Position numbers and translations under genes: made by a program. The notes under the pieces were generated by a model. That model did not search any database, was not told the DNA's origin, and saw only the letters and a program-made list of their open reading frames with translations. Source: Lenzites betulinus (Eukaryota > Basidiomycota > Agaricomycetes > Polyporales > Polyporaceae). From it: a DNA stretch of 64,000 bases. The DNA lies in NCBI GenBank assembly GCA_022264855.1, contig JABYQU010000015.1:496001-560000 (forward strand). Reading direction: 5' to 3'. How positions within the stretch are numbered: the first letter of the stretch is position 1; each line of letters starts with the position of its first letter. Shown here piece by piece: positions 53,764 through 64,000 of the stretch.

Positions 53764-56447
53764 ATGGCCGCGATACCACCCCCGGTGTTCCATGTTCCGC
53801 CGCCACTTCCACTAGGCTGGACGGAACATAAAGGCGCGTCGTTACTGGCTCGGGGATACTCCCACCACCCGCTGACGGCACTCGCGCTGAACAGGACCGA
53901 ACGGCCAGCCGTACTACTTTAACGCGCAGACACAGGAGTCCACGTATGTCCGCCCGCTCCCAGCGTTCCCAGTCATACCACAGGCCGCGGTACCCGCGCC
54001 CAAGAAGGCGAAGAAGGAAAAGCCGGCGGTGAAAACCCCGGTCCCGGGCACGGAGTGGCTGCGCGTCATCACGAACGAGGGGAACACGTTCTATACGCAC
54101 ACGGGGCGGAAGCAGAGCGTGTGGACCGTCCCGGAGGAGATCAAGGAGGCGGTGGAGCAGCTGGAGCGTGAGGAGGCGTTGCAGAAGGCAAAGGCAGTGG
54201 AGGAGGCCGCGCGGAGGGCCGAGGAGGAGCAGGCGAGGGAGGTTGAGCGGATACAGAACGAGGTGCGGGGCATGGTCAAGAAGCGCAAGGTGGACGAGGC
54301 GGTGCCGGTGGACGAGATCGTGGTCTCTAAGAAGGCGAAGGTGGACGGCGAGGGGGCGGAGGACGAGGACATGAGCGGTGATGATGAGGATGATGAGGAT
54401 GACGAGGAAAGTGAGGAGGAAGAGTGGCAGAAAGAAGCGGCGGCACAGCTCGCTAAAGAAGCTGAGGAGGAGCAGGTGCGACAAGAGGAGGAGCGGAAGC
54501 GGCAGGAGGAGGAGGCTCGCAAGCTGAAGGAGGCAGAAAAGCAGAAGGGCGCGCCTCAGCTCAACATGCCTGCGCGCGTCGACCTTTCGCTTGACGAGGC
54601 GAAAGCTCTATTCAAGGTGGGTCGCGGATCGTATGCTCGAGCGAATGGAACTTCGCTGAATGCCGTTCATAGACGCTACTCAGGGAGAAGAACATCAATC
54701 CTCTTCATCCGTGGGACACATCTCTACCGCTGTTCGTTTCGGATCCTCGATATGTGCTGCTCCCGTCGGTGTCTGTGCGACGCGAGACGTTTGACGACTA
54801 TTGTCGGGAACGTGCGCGCGAGCTCCGGGAATCCAAGGTCAAGGTCGAAAAGGAGACTGCGGACCCGCGACAAGATTTCGAGCGTTTTCTCAAGGAAACG
54901 GTGAAGAGTACTAGGACTAGCTGGACGGAGTGGCGGAGGCAGTGGAAGAAAGACCGTCGGTTCTACGGCTGGGGACGCGACGACAGGGAACGTGAAAAAC
55001 GTTTCAGAGACTACCTCAAAGAGCTTGGGGAACGTGAGTCTGTCAGCTGATTAAAGTTAGAGAACTGCTCGCAGCTAACATATCGCCGGTACAGAGAAAC
55101 GAGCCGCGGCTCAAAAGGCAGAGAAAGACTTCTTTGCACTCCTGAAGGAGAGTGGCTTGGCAAAACCAGACGCAGCATGGAAGGAGGTGAGCACCGCATG
55201 TGGGTGTTGGCGCAGCCGTCATTAACCATGTCATAGATCAAGAAGCATTTAGTGTCGGATCCCCGCTATGATGCTGTGGGATCATCTTCCCTACGCGAAG
55301 AGCTCTTCGCCACATATCTGAAAGCGGGCGCATCGGGCGACGCAGCGGGGAGCTCCTCACTAGGAAACGCTGCGGAGCAGTTGTCTGGGAAGACGCATGC
55401 AGAAGATGCGGCGGAACGAGAACGCGAGAAAAAGGAGCGGAAAGAGCGCGCCGTAAGGGAACGCGAAAATAAGGTCAGAGCGGAGCGGAGCAAGGTGGAG
55501 GCCGAGATCGACCGCTCGAAGCTTGGTCTTGCAAAGGAAGAGGGAGAGCTTGAATTCAGGTGCGCCACATTAGCTCCTGTCTATGACACGTTACTTCGCG
55601 CCACTCACTATGCTTCGTGTTCACTTTGCCTTACAGGACCATGTTGACAGATGCTATCCGGGACCCACAGGTATGCTACCCGCACGCACCTGCTCAGATC
55701 ACTGACTCGGCTTGGTCATCTCTAGGTTACCTGGGAAACTGTCCTGCCTCAGCTGCAAACAGATCCTCGGTTCGTCAACTCGCCGCTACCGCCCAACTTC
55801 CAGGTCCATCTATTCCATGCCCACATCAACTCGCTCCGCGTCAAGCATCTGGAGAATCTGCACGCGTTATTCGCATCTCATGCGCCCGAACTCAATACGG
55901 CGTTTACGGCACTCCCAGTGGCATCACTGCTATCATCGCCTCCGGCGTCCAAGCTGGGTTTAGGCGTAGACCAGCTTGAGCATGAATACGACAAATGGCA
56001 GAGAGAGCGCTGGACAACTGCTCGCGCAGCCTTCGATCAGATGCTCGGCGAGAACTCGTTTGTCGAGTTCTGGGGAAGGCTCGGCAAGATGGGTGGCAAG
56101 GGCGTGAGTGTGAGCATCAAGAACGAAGATTTGGGTGATGACGAGGAGGAGGAACAAGTCGACATGAAGGCGCTCGCTAAAAGCGTCGACCTCAACGAGA
56201 TGATCAAGGTCTTGAAGGTCAGTAGCCTGTTTCACCGCCCCGCTCTCCGGTCGGTATGTCCATTCTGACATGACGCCCAGAACGACCGGCGCTACCTCGT
56301 ATTCAATCATATCCCCGAGCAACGAGAACAGTGGCTGAGGGTGCGTCGCATCTGCTGTACCCAGCGATGCCGAACTGATCCCGTCTATAGGACTATCTCT
56401 CGCAACTGTCTGCGCCAACGCTGTCGGTACATGTACCGGAGAAGTAG
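53764..56447 (+). CDS. WW- and FF-domain protein, TCERG1/CA150-like
   Basis: Links splicing and RNA polymerase II elongation in other eukaryotes. The ATG at 53,764 starts MAAIPPPVFHVPPPLPLGW. WW domain 1 spans a first intron: LPLGWTEHK, then GPNGQPYYFNAQTQESTYVR. WW domain 2 is TEWLRVITNEGNTFYTHTGR then KQSVWTVP (54,046-54,130). A charged coiled-coil region (Glu/Arg/Lys-rich, 54,140-54,540) includes KKRKVDE, a possible nuclear signal. FF-domain material follows: SLDEAKALFK, REKNINPLHPWDTSLPLFVS, DDYCRERARELRESKVK, WTEWRRQWKKDRRFYGW, EKDFFALLKESGL, VTWETVLPQLQTDPRFVNSP, NDRRYLVFNHIPEQREQWLR. It ends SVHVPEK with the stop at 56,445-56,447. Seven to nine introns. Its start is only ~130 bases from the retrotransposon. 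Confidence 0.88.
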
Positions 56448-57154
56448 CCTACCGCAGTCCGGATTCTAGACGTAGTTGTATTCATCCTTCTATTGCAGTA
56501 ATGATCAGTTCGTCAGGGACTGTGCAGGTACAGCTCTGCGGCGACTGAGCGGTGCTGCGGGTCCTTAACTCCTCTCCTCTGACGTATCGTTAGAAGGAAG
56601 GCTAAGAGAGACATACCAGTGGGGTTTCGATCCTGACATCGTGCTACGGTCTACCGTGGCACAGCACTCCCTGATACGGGTTGTCTACGTAATCCCTGGT
56701 GTGGCAACGTACCCCGCTTCAAGTTCCTGGCACAATTGCCGGAGCATCTCCTAACGTCACGATGCGCGGATGTACTTCCAGCGCATTTGCCGCAAGCAGA
56801 TCGTGATGGCGTCCACGCGGTGGATCTGCACCGGCGAACTGAAACGGACAGACAGACCCCGACACCGGGGGCGAACTCGGGCATGCTAGTACTAGAGGCT
56901 GACCCCGTCATACTACCACAAGGTGCGCAGTGCGCACCGTAAGGACTGACAATGGTGGCAAGGTGATTGGCGTGACGGGTGCGCTGGAACTGAGGAGTTC
57001 ATCTAGGGGTCGGTCTGAGTCCGACACAGGTTTGGCGGTGGACGAAGCCTGGAGGCTGGCACGGAGCTCCTGCAGCCTATATAAATACCTGGCGCGTGGG
57101 TCTGTGGCAACACTTACCACCCAACTTCACGACACCCCACCTGGGATATTGAAC
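56448..57154. other. intergenic, upstream of the peroxidase-like gene
   Basis: About 700 bases with only short unrelated frames. Apart from the TATA box listed separately, nothing was recognised. Confidence 0.5.
57079..57088 (+). promoter_or_regulatory. TATA box of the peroxidase-like gene
   Basis: TATATAAATA lies 67-76 bases upstream of the ATG at 57,155, a good consensus at a plausible distance. Confidence 0.6.
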
Positions 57155-57948
57155 ATGTCCACAACCAACGTTACCAACGACGACGACCACTCTTGGATCC
57201 CTGCTACCGCGGAGGACAGCCGTTGCCCCTGTCCCGCTCTCAACGTCCTCGCCAACCATGGTTACCTGTGAGCGCTACCTCCCTCCCTCCCTCAGCCACA
57301 ATGCGCTCTTGCTAACGTTCGACACGAAGGCCCCGCGATGGACGCAACCTAACCGCGGCGCAGCTCTCGCAAGCCGTTCAGAAGGTCTACGGCATATCAT
57401 GGCTCGCCGCCACCATTCTCGCATACGGTGGCGTCAAGCGATGCAGCACAACCGGGAAGGTGGACCTGCACGACCTCGCGCTCCACAACGCGGCAGAACA
57501 CGACTACTCGCTCGTCCACGCCGACGCGAAGCCAGGCGAGAAGTACGCGCCGACGACGGTCGACCCCGAGCTCCTGCGCGAGCTGCTCGACAAGTCCTCG
57601 AAGGACTACCTCACGCTCCGCGACCTCACCCGCACATACGTGGCGCGCCACGACGCGAAGCCCCCGCTCGAGCTGCGGTTCCGGATCATCTCGAAGGGCG
57701 AGATGGAGCTGATCGTGGAGGTGTTCGGTGTGCGGCGGGGCGATGCGTCGGCTAGCGTGCTCCCGGACGAGGTGCTTGGGAGCGAGCCTGTCGTGCCGAA
57801 GGCGTTCATCCGGCAGTGGCTCGGGGAGGAGAGGCTGCCCGATGGCTGGAAGGGGCCCGCGCACCCGACTGGGCTCTTTGACATCCTGAAGGGCATACGG
57901 CAGGTTGCGAATTTGCAGCAGGAACTGACGAGTTCGAAGGCGGAGTAA
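57155..57948 (+). CDS. heme-thiolate (chloroperoxidase/unspecific peroxygenase-like) protein
   Basis: Two exons, 57,155-57,267 and 57,330-57,948 (62-nt intron), give 243 residues. CPCPALNVLANHGYLPRDGR is the heme-thiolate signature, with the Cys of PCP as axial ligand. LHDLALHNAAEHDYSLVHAD carries the EHD triad typical of the chloroperoxidase-like short group (EGD in classical peroxygenases). Family proteins use H2O2 to halogenate or oxygenate substrates. The N-terminus MSTTNVTNDDDHSWIPATAE shows no hydrophobic signal peptide, so an intracellular location is likely unless an upstream exon was missed. The size is at the short end of the family. Confidence 0.88.
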
Positions 57949-58497
57949 AGAACGGCCCATATCCTACCTATTGCCATACCCTCCCTTGGACCTCTCGCTA
58001 TCCTCATATGCTCTCGGACCATACCCTACATAGCTCCGCATAGCATGTCCTTACATTATACCATCCTTGTAAACATATGCTTTCGATTTCACCAATAATC
58101 GACCATCTGGCTCGCAGACGATTCCCTTCATGAAAAACCCGACACAACCACGTCGACTAGTGTGATCGCGAATCCGAAGTGAAACGAGTGACGAGTCTCA
58201 CCGTCGTGCAACGCACACGACTCAGCAATTGGTTAAAGCATTGCGGCATAACTCGGGCGTTGCCGCATTGGTGTCATTGCTGCCTTCCCGGCTACTCTTA
58301 ATTTGACTTTGAGTAGCACTGCTGTGAAAGCAAGCCTCCATGATTCACGGGAGTAAGTAGGATGTTGCTAAGATACATGTATGCGAATGCAATAGGGTGT
58401 GCGGTATGTGGTATGGGTAGATGATACAGTCGTCAGGTCGTATACGAGGAGAGACGGCATAATAATGGCGGACGAGCGAGGGAACGAAAAGCAACGT
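57949..58497. other. convergent 3' intergenic region
   Basis: About 550 bases between converging stops (peroxidase-like and RCF2). Checked for tRNA-like arms near 58,170-58,320; none convincing. Confidence 0.5.
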
Positions 58498-59294
58498 TCA
58501 TGATGAGGGTGCCGAGGCAGTGACGGGCACGTTCGCGCGTGCGAGCTTCCGGAGATTATTCTCGCGGTCCTCCTTCTCCTGCTCCTCGAGGATATGCGCC
58601 CACGAGTGGTCGACGGCGCGGTTCTCGTGCGCGCTCGCGCGTGAGCTCTGCGTGAGCACACCAGCGGCGATGAGGACACCAATCGTGAGGCCCTGCGCCC
58701 ACATACGCGCTTGCACGACCTTTTGCGGGGTACTCTGGTAACTGTTTGGGGCGGCGGATGGTCAGCGGCTATCTTTTGGCGTATGCCCACCAGGAGCAGG
58801 AGGATTCGACGTACCGGTCGCGCATAACGATAGCGCCAGCGATGGCCATGGAGGTTGCCCAACTGCCAAGAATGATTTTGTACTGGTTCTGGAGTGCCCA
58901 CTCCTTCAGCTTCGCCTTCGTGTCGAGCATCTCCCAATGAGTCTTCTGCACGCGCTCCTCGCGGTCAAGCTCTGCCTTGCCCGCGCCGGTCCATGTGGTC
59001 TTGTCGAACTCGACACCGCGGCGCTCGGCCTGGATGGCGTAAAGGGGTCCGACGACCATGATGACGCCAAGGGCCTTGAGGTGGGGCGGAAGGGAGCGGT
59101 AGTAGGTCCAGTTGCGTTGCATGTAGAAGGAGGCGGGAAGGGCGATGGCAAGGCCGCCGACAATGCCTTCGATGGCACCGCGGACAGTCGCTGCATGGTG
59201 GCCGGCGAGCTCTTCCTCAGTAGCGAACTGGAGATAAAAAGCATGTGAGATTCCATATCAGGTACCTGGTGTTATTGAGGTGACGTACCTTCAT
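58498..59294 (-). CDS. RCF2: respiratory supercomplex factor 2-like protein (HIG1 domain)
   Basis: Inner mitochondrial membrane protein associated with cytochrome oxidase and supercomplexes. The ATG at 59,292-59,294 codes only Met-Lys before a first intron (to about 59,230), then FATEEELAGHHAATVRGAIE and GIVGGLAIALPASFYMQRNW (membrane segment), KALGVIMVVGPLYAIQAERR (segment 2), the long loop KTHWEMLDTKAKLKEWALQN, then the HIG1 domain IILGSWATSMAIAGAIVMRD, an intron, and QKVVQARMWAQGLTIGVLIA. The QxxxQxRxxxQ string is a variant of the HIG1 motif. It ends VPVTASAPSS with the stop at 58,498-58,500. The two-part layout and length (~230 residues) fit Rcf2 rather than Rcf1. Confidence 0.87.
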
Positions 59295-59902
59295 GGTGAT
59301 CTAAACGGAGCGAGGATCTAGTAGTCTAGTGCTCTAGTGGATTGTGCGAAGGTAGAGGAGGTCTCGAGGGCGGTAAGGCTCGAAGACCGGGAAGACTGGA
59401 GGGAGGTAGTGGGAGGATGAAGAGAGTAGGGTGATGATTTATAGTAGGTGTACAGATGAAGGAGCGGGAGGGAAGGGCCCGGCGGATGCGTCGGAGTAAA
59501 CCGGAAGCTCCGATTTGTAGCTCGGAAAGTCCACAACTCTCCCTCCGGGCTCTCTCGCGATTGATTGAAGCACAAGTCTGGATCCGCCGGTTGTTCAGCA
59601 GATCCCGTGCGGCGCTCTCGAACCTCCGAATTCATGCCATGCCCTGCAATGCCAGGCAATGCCTCGACCGCCTCGAGAGTCTCGCCGCCGACCGCCTTTC
59701 TCTGCCGTCCGATCATCTCGCTCTTCCGATTGGCTCCTCGCAAAGAGGCGCCCGTATAGGCACTCATTGTGGGCGTCTATGCGCCCTGTTGCAGTACTAC
59801 AACCGCTTACTGCCGGATTGGTACATACCGCCGGGAGCTGTACGTTACGGTACTAGTAAGTAAGTACTTCAGTACTTTGGTACATCGCGCGGCAGCGGCC
59901 CA
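59295..59902. other. divergent promoter region
   Basis: About 610 bases between the starts of RCF2 (minus) and the FTS-like gene (plus). It contains small palindromic GTAC/TACT strings at 59,850-59,885. No coding feature. Confidence 0.5.
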
Positions 59903-60842
59903 ATGGCAGCCAGGATGCTCTCCAGCCTCGTCCCCTCGCCGTCCATAGACCTCTCCACATCGACGAAGCAGAGAAGGAACACGCAGACTACCCGCCGCAC
60001 GCTCTCCACCACAGGTCTTCCTGGTAACACCGTCGACTCCTCGAGTCCTGCGCTCACCCGCACCGCCGTCTCGCTCGAGTATGCTGCTCTGCGGCACACC
60101 GGTCACTGTCCATTAGGCATGTACGTTACCCCTACCCCAGAGAACCTCATGGTCTGGGACGCCGTCTTCTTCGTCCACCAGGGTGCGTCACGCCGCTATA
60201 GATCGCCATATCCCGGCCGTTTGCTAAGGTCACGCTCACCGCGCGCGTAGGGTACTACGCGGACTCCATCCTGAAGTTCAGGCTCGTGTTCCCGCCGGAC
60301 TACCCGGAGCGCCCGCCCGCGGTACAGTTCCTCACCGACATCTTCCACCCGCTTATCTCTCAACAAGATGGCGCATTCAACCTCGCACCGCGCTTCCGCC
60401 CGTGGAGGTGCGTGCGCGCCTGCTGCGGTGTTCCGATTGTGTTGACATTGTGATTGTAGGCCGAAAGAGCACCATGTCTTTGACGTGCTGCATTGGATCA
60501 AAGCCGCGTTCAAGAAGCACGCGCTAGACGACGTCAAGGAGGCTGATTGTTTCAACAAGGAGGCATATAGACTGTAACTCACATTCGTGTATATCTACCT
60601 TAACCTGGCACTGATGTTGCTATTTCCTTAGATACCACGATACGACGTCTTCATTCGCCGCACTCGCGACGCAGTCGTCGATGCTCTCCCAATCAGCCTC
60701 CGCGTTGTTCGATCGCGACCACCCATCTATGGCTGGCAAAGGAACACACAGCATGCAGTTCCGCGAGCTCCGGACCGAGCAGCTCGCTGCACTTCGCAAG
60801 AAGCTGGGATTGCAGGAATGGGAAGTTGTGCCCGATGCCTGA
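59903..60842 (+). CDS. inactive ubiquitin-conjugating (UEV) protein, AKTIP/FTS-like
   Basis: MAARMLSSLVPSPSIDLSTS begins a Ser/Thr-rich N-terminus, then the E2 fold: VSLEYAALRHTGHCPLGMYV, ENLMVWDAVFFVHQ, intron, LKFRLVFPPDYPERPPAVQF, LTDIFHPLISQQDGAFNLAP, where active E2s have a Cys about here. That Cys is absent. After a 40-50 nt intron HHVFDVLHWIKAAFKKHALD and a C-terminal tail (LRKKLGLQEWEVVPDA) follow, with the stop at 60,840-60,842. This matches AKTIP/Fused Toes proteins, which join Hook and FHIP in dynein-driven endosome transport (FtsA in Aspergillus). The ATG is the first in frame. Confidence 0.85.
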
Positions 60843-61486
60843 GCTGACTGCACATGTATACCAACCGGAATGTGAGTGTATTCTGTAGCAATAGGTAGCG
60901 TGTTACGATCGTACTCACGCCTGCTCTGCCAGATGCCCTTTGTATCTTAGCTACGATTACTCCTTGCTCCAATTCATCAAAATATCTTGAATGAGGACAC
61001 AGATGCTGGTATGCACGACAAGCCCGGCGTTCATGAGGAAAGGCACAATGCAATATACTAGCATTAGATATTGTATGTTCTACTCTACACATTCTACTTT
61101 CGGGCCTGAGGTCGCGGCTGTTACTGATGTTTACTGTTCTGTATGAGTGTGCGGCGTGTATGCGTGATGCGAGTGCTGTATCAGATGTGTACATACGATG
61201 AAGAGGATGCCGAGATCAAGCGGAAGCACTATACAGACGAATTAGTCTACTATACACATCTTCTCACAAATTTTAGATCCCAGCTCTAGCTAGGGGGTCG
61301 TCCGTGCGTGGGCGCGATGCACGAGAGCCCGGGTATACACCACGGCGTCCTCGCGCACTGCGCGTCTATGGAGTGGCTGGCGAGAATCGGGGGAGGATTC
61401 CCCACGTCCGCGTTCGGAGCTGGGTCGGGAGGCTGGACGGACGGCGGCAGCGGCGTCGACGCCAGCCGCGCGTCCGGGGCCGCGAG
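60843..61486. other. convergent 3' intergenic region
   Basis: About 640 bases between the FTS-like stop and the kinase stop. 60,900-61,260 is AT-rich and fits 3' ends. The GC-rich plus-strand frames at 61,304-61,669 are shadows of the kinase 3' part. Confidence 0.5.
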
Positions 61487-64000
61487 TCAGGGATCGTCGG
61501 CGAGGGTGGACGACGCGACTGGGGCCTGCAGGGCGTCGATCGTCTCGTATGGGGTATCGGGGCCCGTGTCGTCGTCCTGCATCGCGTATCGTCAGCCGCG
61601 TTCACATCCATCGATATTCACAACTTACATCGGAGACGCGGCCAAAGTGCTTTGAAAGCCGCTCGATGACGAGGCTGTAGGGCAGGTGCTGCGTGAGCTT
61701 CCGGCGCGGCTGCACGTTGAGCGAGTGGCGCGCGTCGAGCGCGGAGTCGAGCACGTTGGACGAGTGCGCGCCTTCGCTTAGTGAGAGCTTGATCGAGTAT
61801 TCCTTGTCCGACTTCCCGCGGCCGTGGTTGCGCTCATATAGCTCGAACCTGTGCGAGGGTTTCCGTTGGCATTTACTTACTTGGAGGTAGGAGGGAGGAC
61901 GTCATAGGAACTCACGTTATGTGCGCCTGGCGCCCGGAAGAACGATGGGTTCACACGCGAAGGTGGATATAATTTCGGCGGTCAGCGGCACGCCCCGGGA
62001 AAGTATGGGAAAGTGAGCGCTACTCACGCAGTAGTCGAGTTCCGGTATGCGGCGATTCGCGATGGGCACTCCGGAGAGCAGGACGAGGTTGACGAGCGTA
62101 TGGATGTGGCTTTCTTTCGTGAAGTAGAGCGTGAAGGAGCACTCTTCGTTGTTCCGCGCGCGCTCGAGATCGCTGACCACGTTCCGCAGGAGCGGCAGAG
62201 ATGTCAGCACGCCAATCTCCTCTCTGGCGTCGATGGTCAGCAGTCCGTAGGTGGTTGTTCAGCGGAGGTGTAAGCACGTACTTCTCCTCGGGCTCGATCC
62301 CGTACTCCTGCGGGGCGACCAGGTCAAACAGGGCTTTCGCGCGGCTATAGAGCTCGTGCAAGCGGCGGTCCTGGCCAACAGGCTGCTCGACACCATTGCC
62401 ATGCTCGCTAAAGATGGAGAACAGGAAGGTCCGGTGGTGGAGCGCGCAGTACTTGATGGTGTCGTACAGCTCCGAAACGCGCGACGGGTCAAACTTCTCC
62501 TGCTTCACGTCGCAGAAGTCCTCAAACAGTTTCTCCCAGCGCTCGCGGAAGAGCCACGGCTCGTCACCGCAGCACCAGCGCTCTTGGATGCGGTCTACGT
62601 CCATTGTCTCCCAGTTGTGCCGCATGATATCCCGGAATTGGCACAGCAGCTCGATGACCTCCTTCACGACCTCGACCGGCTCCTTCTTCATGCTCTTCGG
62701 CCACGTGAGCTCCGGCCGTTTCTCCGGCTCGCCGGGGCGCAGGAGAATCTTGAGACGCTTCTTCACGTCGTCCATCAGGTCCTTGGCAGCATTCGAGTCG
62801 TCCAGCAGGTCCTTCCTGACAATGAGCTTCGGCGGCCTCTGCGCGGGTATCGAGTTTTCGCGGCGCCCACTGATGTGGCTTCCTGCGGTGGGAACACCAT
62901 CGATAGAGGAACGCGAAGAGGGCGCGCCGCTATTTGCGGAGAAAGCGCTCGAGCTCTGTGCGGATGTGCTGTTGTCGAAAAGTGCCGCAGCGAAAATTTC
63001 CGCCGACGCGACAACTCTCCGCTCGGAAGAAGTGTAGATCTGGTTCCACGATTAACGTGCGATTCGAAGCGTAAGTGATAATACGTACCTTCACATTCTT
63101 CAGGATATCCTTGTCTGCGGGACGATGAGGTCAGTGTGAGGAGTGCGGTTCAGCGCGCAGACGTACTCATGATGGAGATATCCTTCTTCATATTCTCGCC
63201 CAAATCCCGAGATTGGTAGCGCGCCGAATGAGTAAACTGCGCCGACGTTAGGAACCGCTGGTCTGATATAGAAACAAGGACGTTACTTACTTCCCCACCC
63301 CACTTGAAGACCAGCGTGAGCTTCGTGAGCTTCCGGACCTGACCAGCCTGCTTCTTCGAGTACACCGGCTTCAATTGGGCTTTCGTGCCGGGGAGGTCGA
63401 TCTTGCTGAAGAGCGCATTGTTCAGCTGCGTCAACTTCGCTAGATCCTCACCATCCGCCCCCAACCCCTTTGCTTCTTCCACTGCAGTAGCGATGCGATT
63501 GAGCTGGTTACGTTCGCGGAGAATAATCTCCTCGCGTTCGCCGTTGAGCAGCGTGACGAACGGCTGCGTCCATGTCTCGCCAATAGGGAAGTTGAACTTG
63601 AGCTTCTGCTTCGGTGTGCGGTCCGCGTGGCGGAAAACAGTGACGTTGGCCTTGAGCAACCAGGTCGGCTCCTCCACCGTCGCCTCGGCAGCAGGTAGAG
63701 GCCGCTCAGGCGATGCGGCAACCCTCAGACACAAAGCAGCGAGTATTTCGGCGGCCTTGTCTGTAAGAGAGGTTGAGCACATGATAGCAGATTGAGAAAA
63801 AGGCTGGTATCCACCATAGTATGTATCGTTGCCTTTCACGAAACTCCATCCGTTGACGTCGATAACTTGACTCGTTCGTCCGTTGTCGCAGCGCAGCATG
63901 TCAAAGCCACACACCATCTGACCAAAGCCATCACTGATGCGAGACGCCCATCCTTTCTCCTCCTCGCTAAGATGGGTAATAAAGCTATATGACGTCATAA
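61487..64000 (-). CDS. PPIP5K (Vip1/Asp1) inositol pyrophosphate kinase-phosphatase, C-terminal part
   Basis: Bifunctional enzyme making and removing 1-position inositol pyrophosphates; controls phosphate signalling and polar growth. The right edge cuts the gene inside the ATP-grasp kinase, whose end is visible: [37 protein letters not shown] (63,800-63,930). Next is the histidine-phosphatase domain with [17 protein letters not shown] (63,590-63,640), [46 protein letters not shown], then [87 protein letters not shown] and [11 protein letters not shown]. It ends [27 protein letters not shown], with the stop at 61,487-61,489. Several short introns. The N-terminal kinase is outside. Confidence 0.92.

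Noticed and set aside
53720..54484. 254-codon minus-strand Leu/Arg/His-rich frame
   Set aside because: Complement of the Glu/Lys-rich coiled coil of the WW-FF protein.
58170..58320. possible tRNA or small RNA
   Set aside because: No consistent cloverleaf, no B-box-like GGTTCGAATCC string.
57949..58497. tandem repeat or terminator element
   Set aside because: Only scattered short palindromes; nothing above chance by eye.
62251..63078. 275-codon plus-strand frame
   Set aside because: Antisense to the PPIP5K phosphatase domain, which has clear family motifs.
1..64000. CRISPR arrays, bacterial operons, ribosome binding sites
   Set aside because: The window is eukaryotic nuclear DNA with spliceosomal introns; no regularly spaced short repeats were found.

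Overview
The window looks like nuclear DNA from a filamentous basidiomycete, most likely a wood-decay Agaricomycete. Genes are broken by many introns of about 45-80 nt with GT..AG ends. Intergenic distances are short, coding DNA is GC-rich, and the gene set (EFR3, fungal two-finger C2H2 factor, chloroperoxidase/peroxygenase-like protein, Ty3/gypsy element with chromodomain) fits that group. The species call is inference. All gene models were spliced by eye, so exon edges are approximate unless stated.

Left part (1-24.4 kb): a tandem pair of flavin monooxygenase genes on the minus strand (the first runs off the left edge), then a single-BRCT protein related to the REV1 N-terminus, EFR3, VPS52 (minus), a small secreted protein, oligosaccharyltransferase subunit OST1 (minus), mitochondrial ribosomal protein L22 (minus) divergent from YOS1, a GILT-like thiol reductase (minus), a MIX23/Cid2 family protein (minus) and a C2H2 zinc-finger gene (minus). 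Several belong to membrane traffic and secretion: PI4K scaffold, GARP tether, ER-Golgi factor, N-glycosylation. A fold-back repeat lies between OST1 and L22, with a partial copy beside VPS52. A small TA-flanked MITE lies near the zinc-finger gene.

Middle (24.4-41.3 kb): about 5 kb with no convincing gene, then a kelch-repeat membrane protein, a large disordered protein (minus) with a hAT-type MITE in its upstream region, and an ER-resident HSP90 (signal peptide plus HDEL end).

Transposon block (41,547-53,635): one complete Ty3/gypsy-type LTR retrotransposon on the minus strand. It has a 5-bp target duplication (GACAA on both sides), two 281-bp LTRs that read the same once later insertions are removed, and a single 2,649-codon gag-pol frame. 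It also has an extra ORF upstream of gag and another reading segment after the chromodomain. Each LTR was later hit by a different element: the left LTR by a 1,359-bp Helitron-like sequence (TC...CTAG, between A and T), the right LTR by a 487-bp hAT-like MITE with 8-bp target duplication. This three-layer nest is the most interesting structure in the window.

Right part (53.7-64 kb): a WW-FF domain protein of the TCERG1/CA150 type, a heme-thiolate peroxidase-like protein, mitochondrial RCF2 (minus), an inactive-E2 (AKTIP/FTS-like) protein, and the C-terminal part of a PPIP5K/Vip1/Asp1 inositol pyrophosphate kinase-phosphatase (minus) that runs off the right edge.
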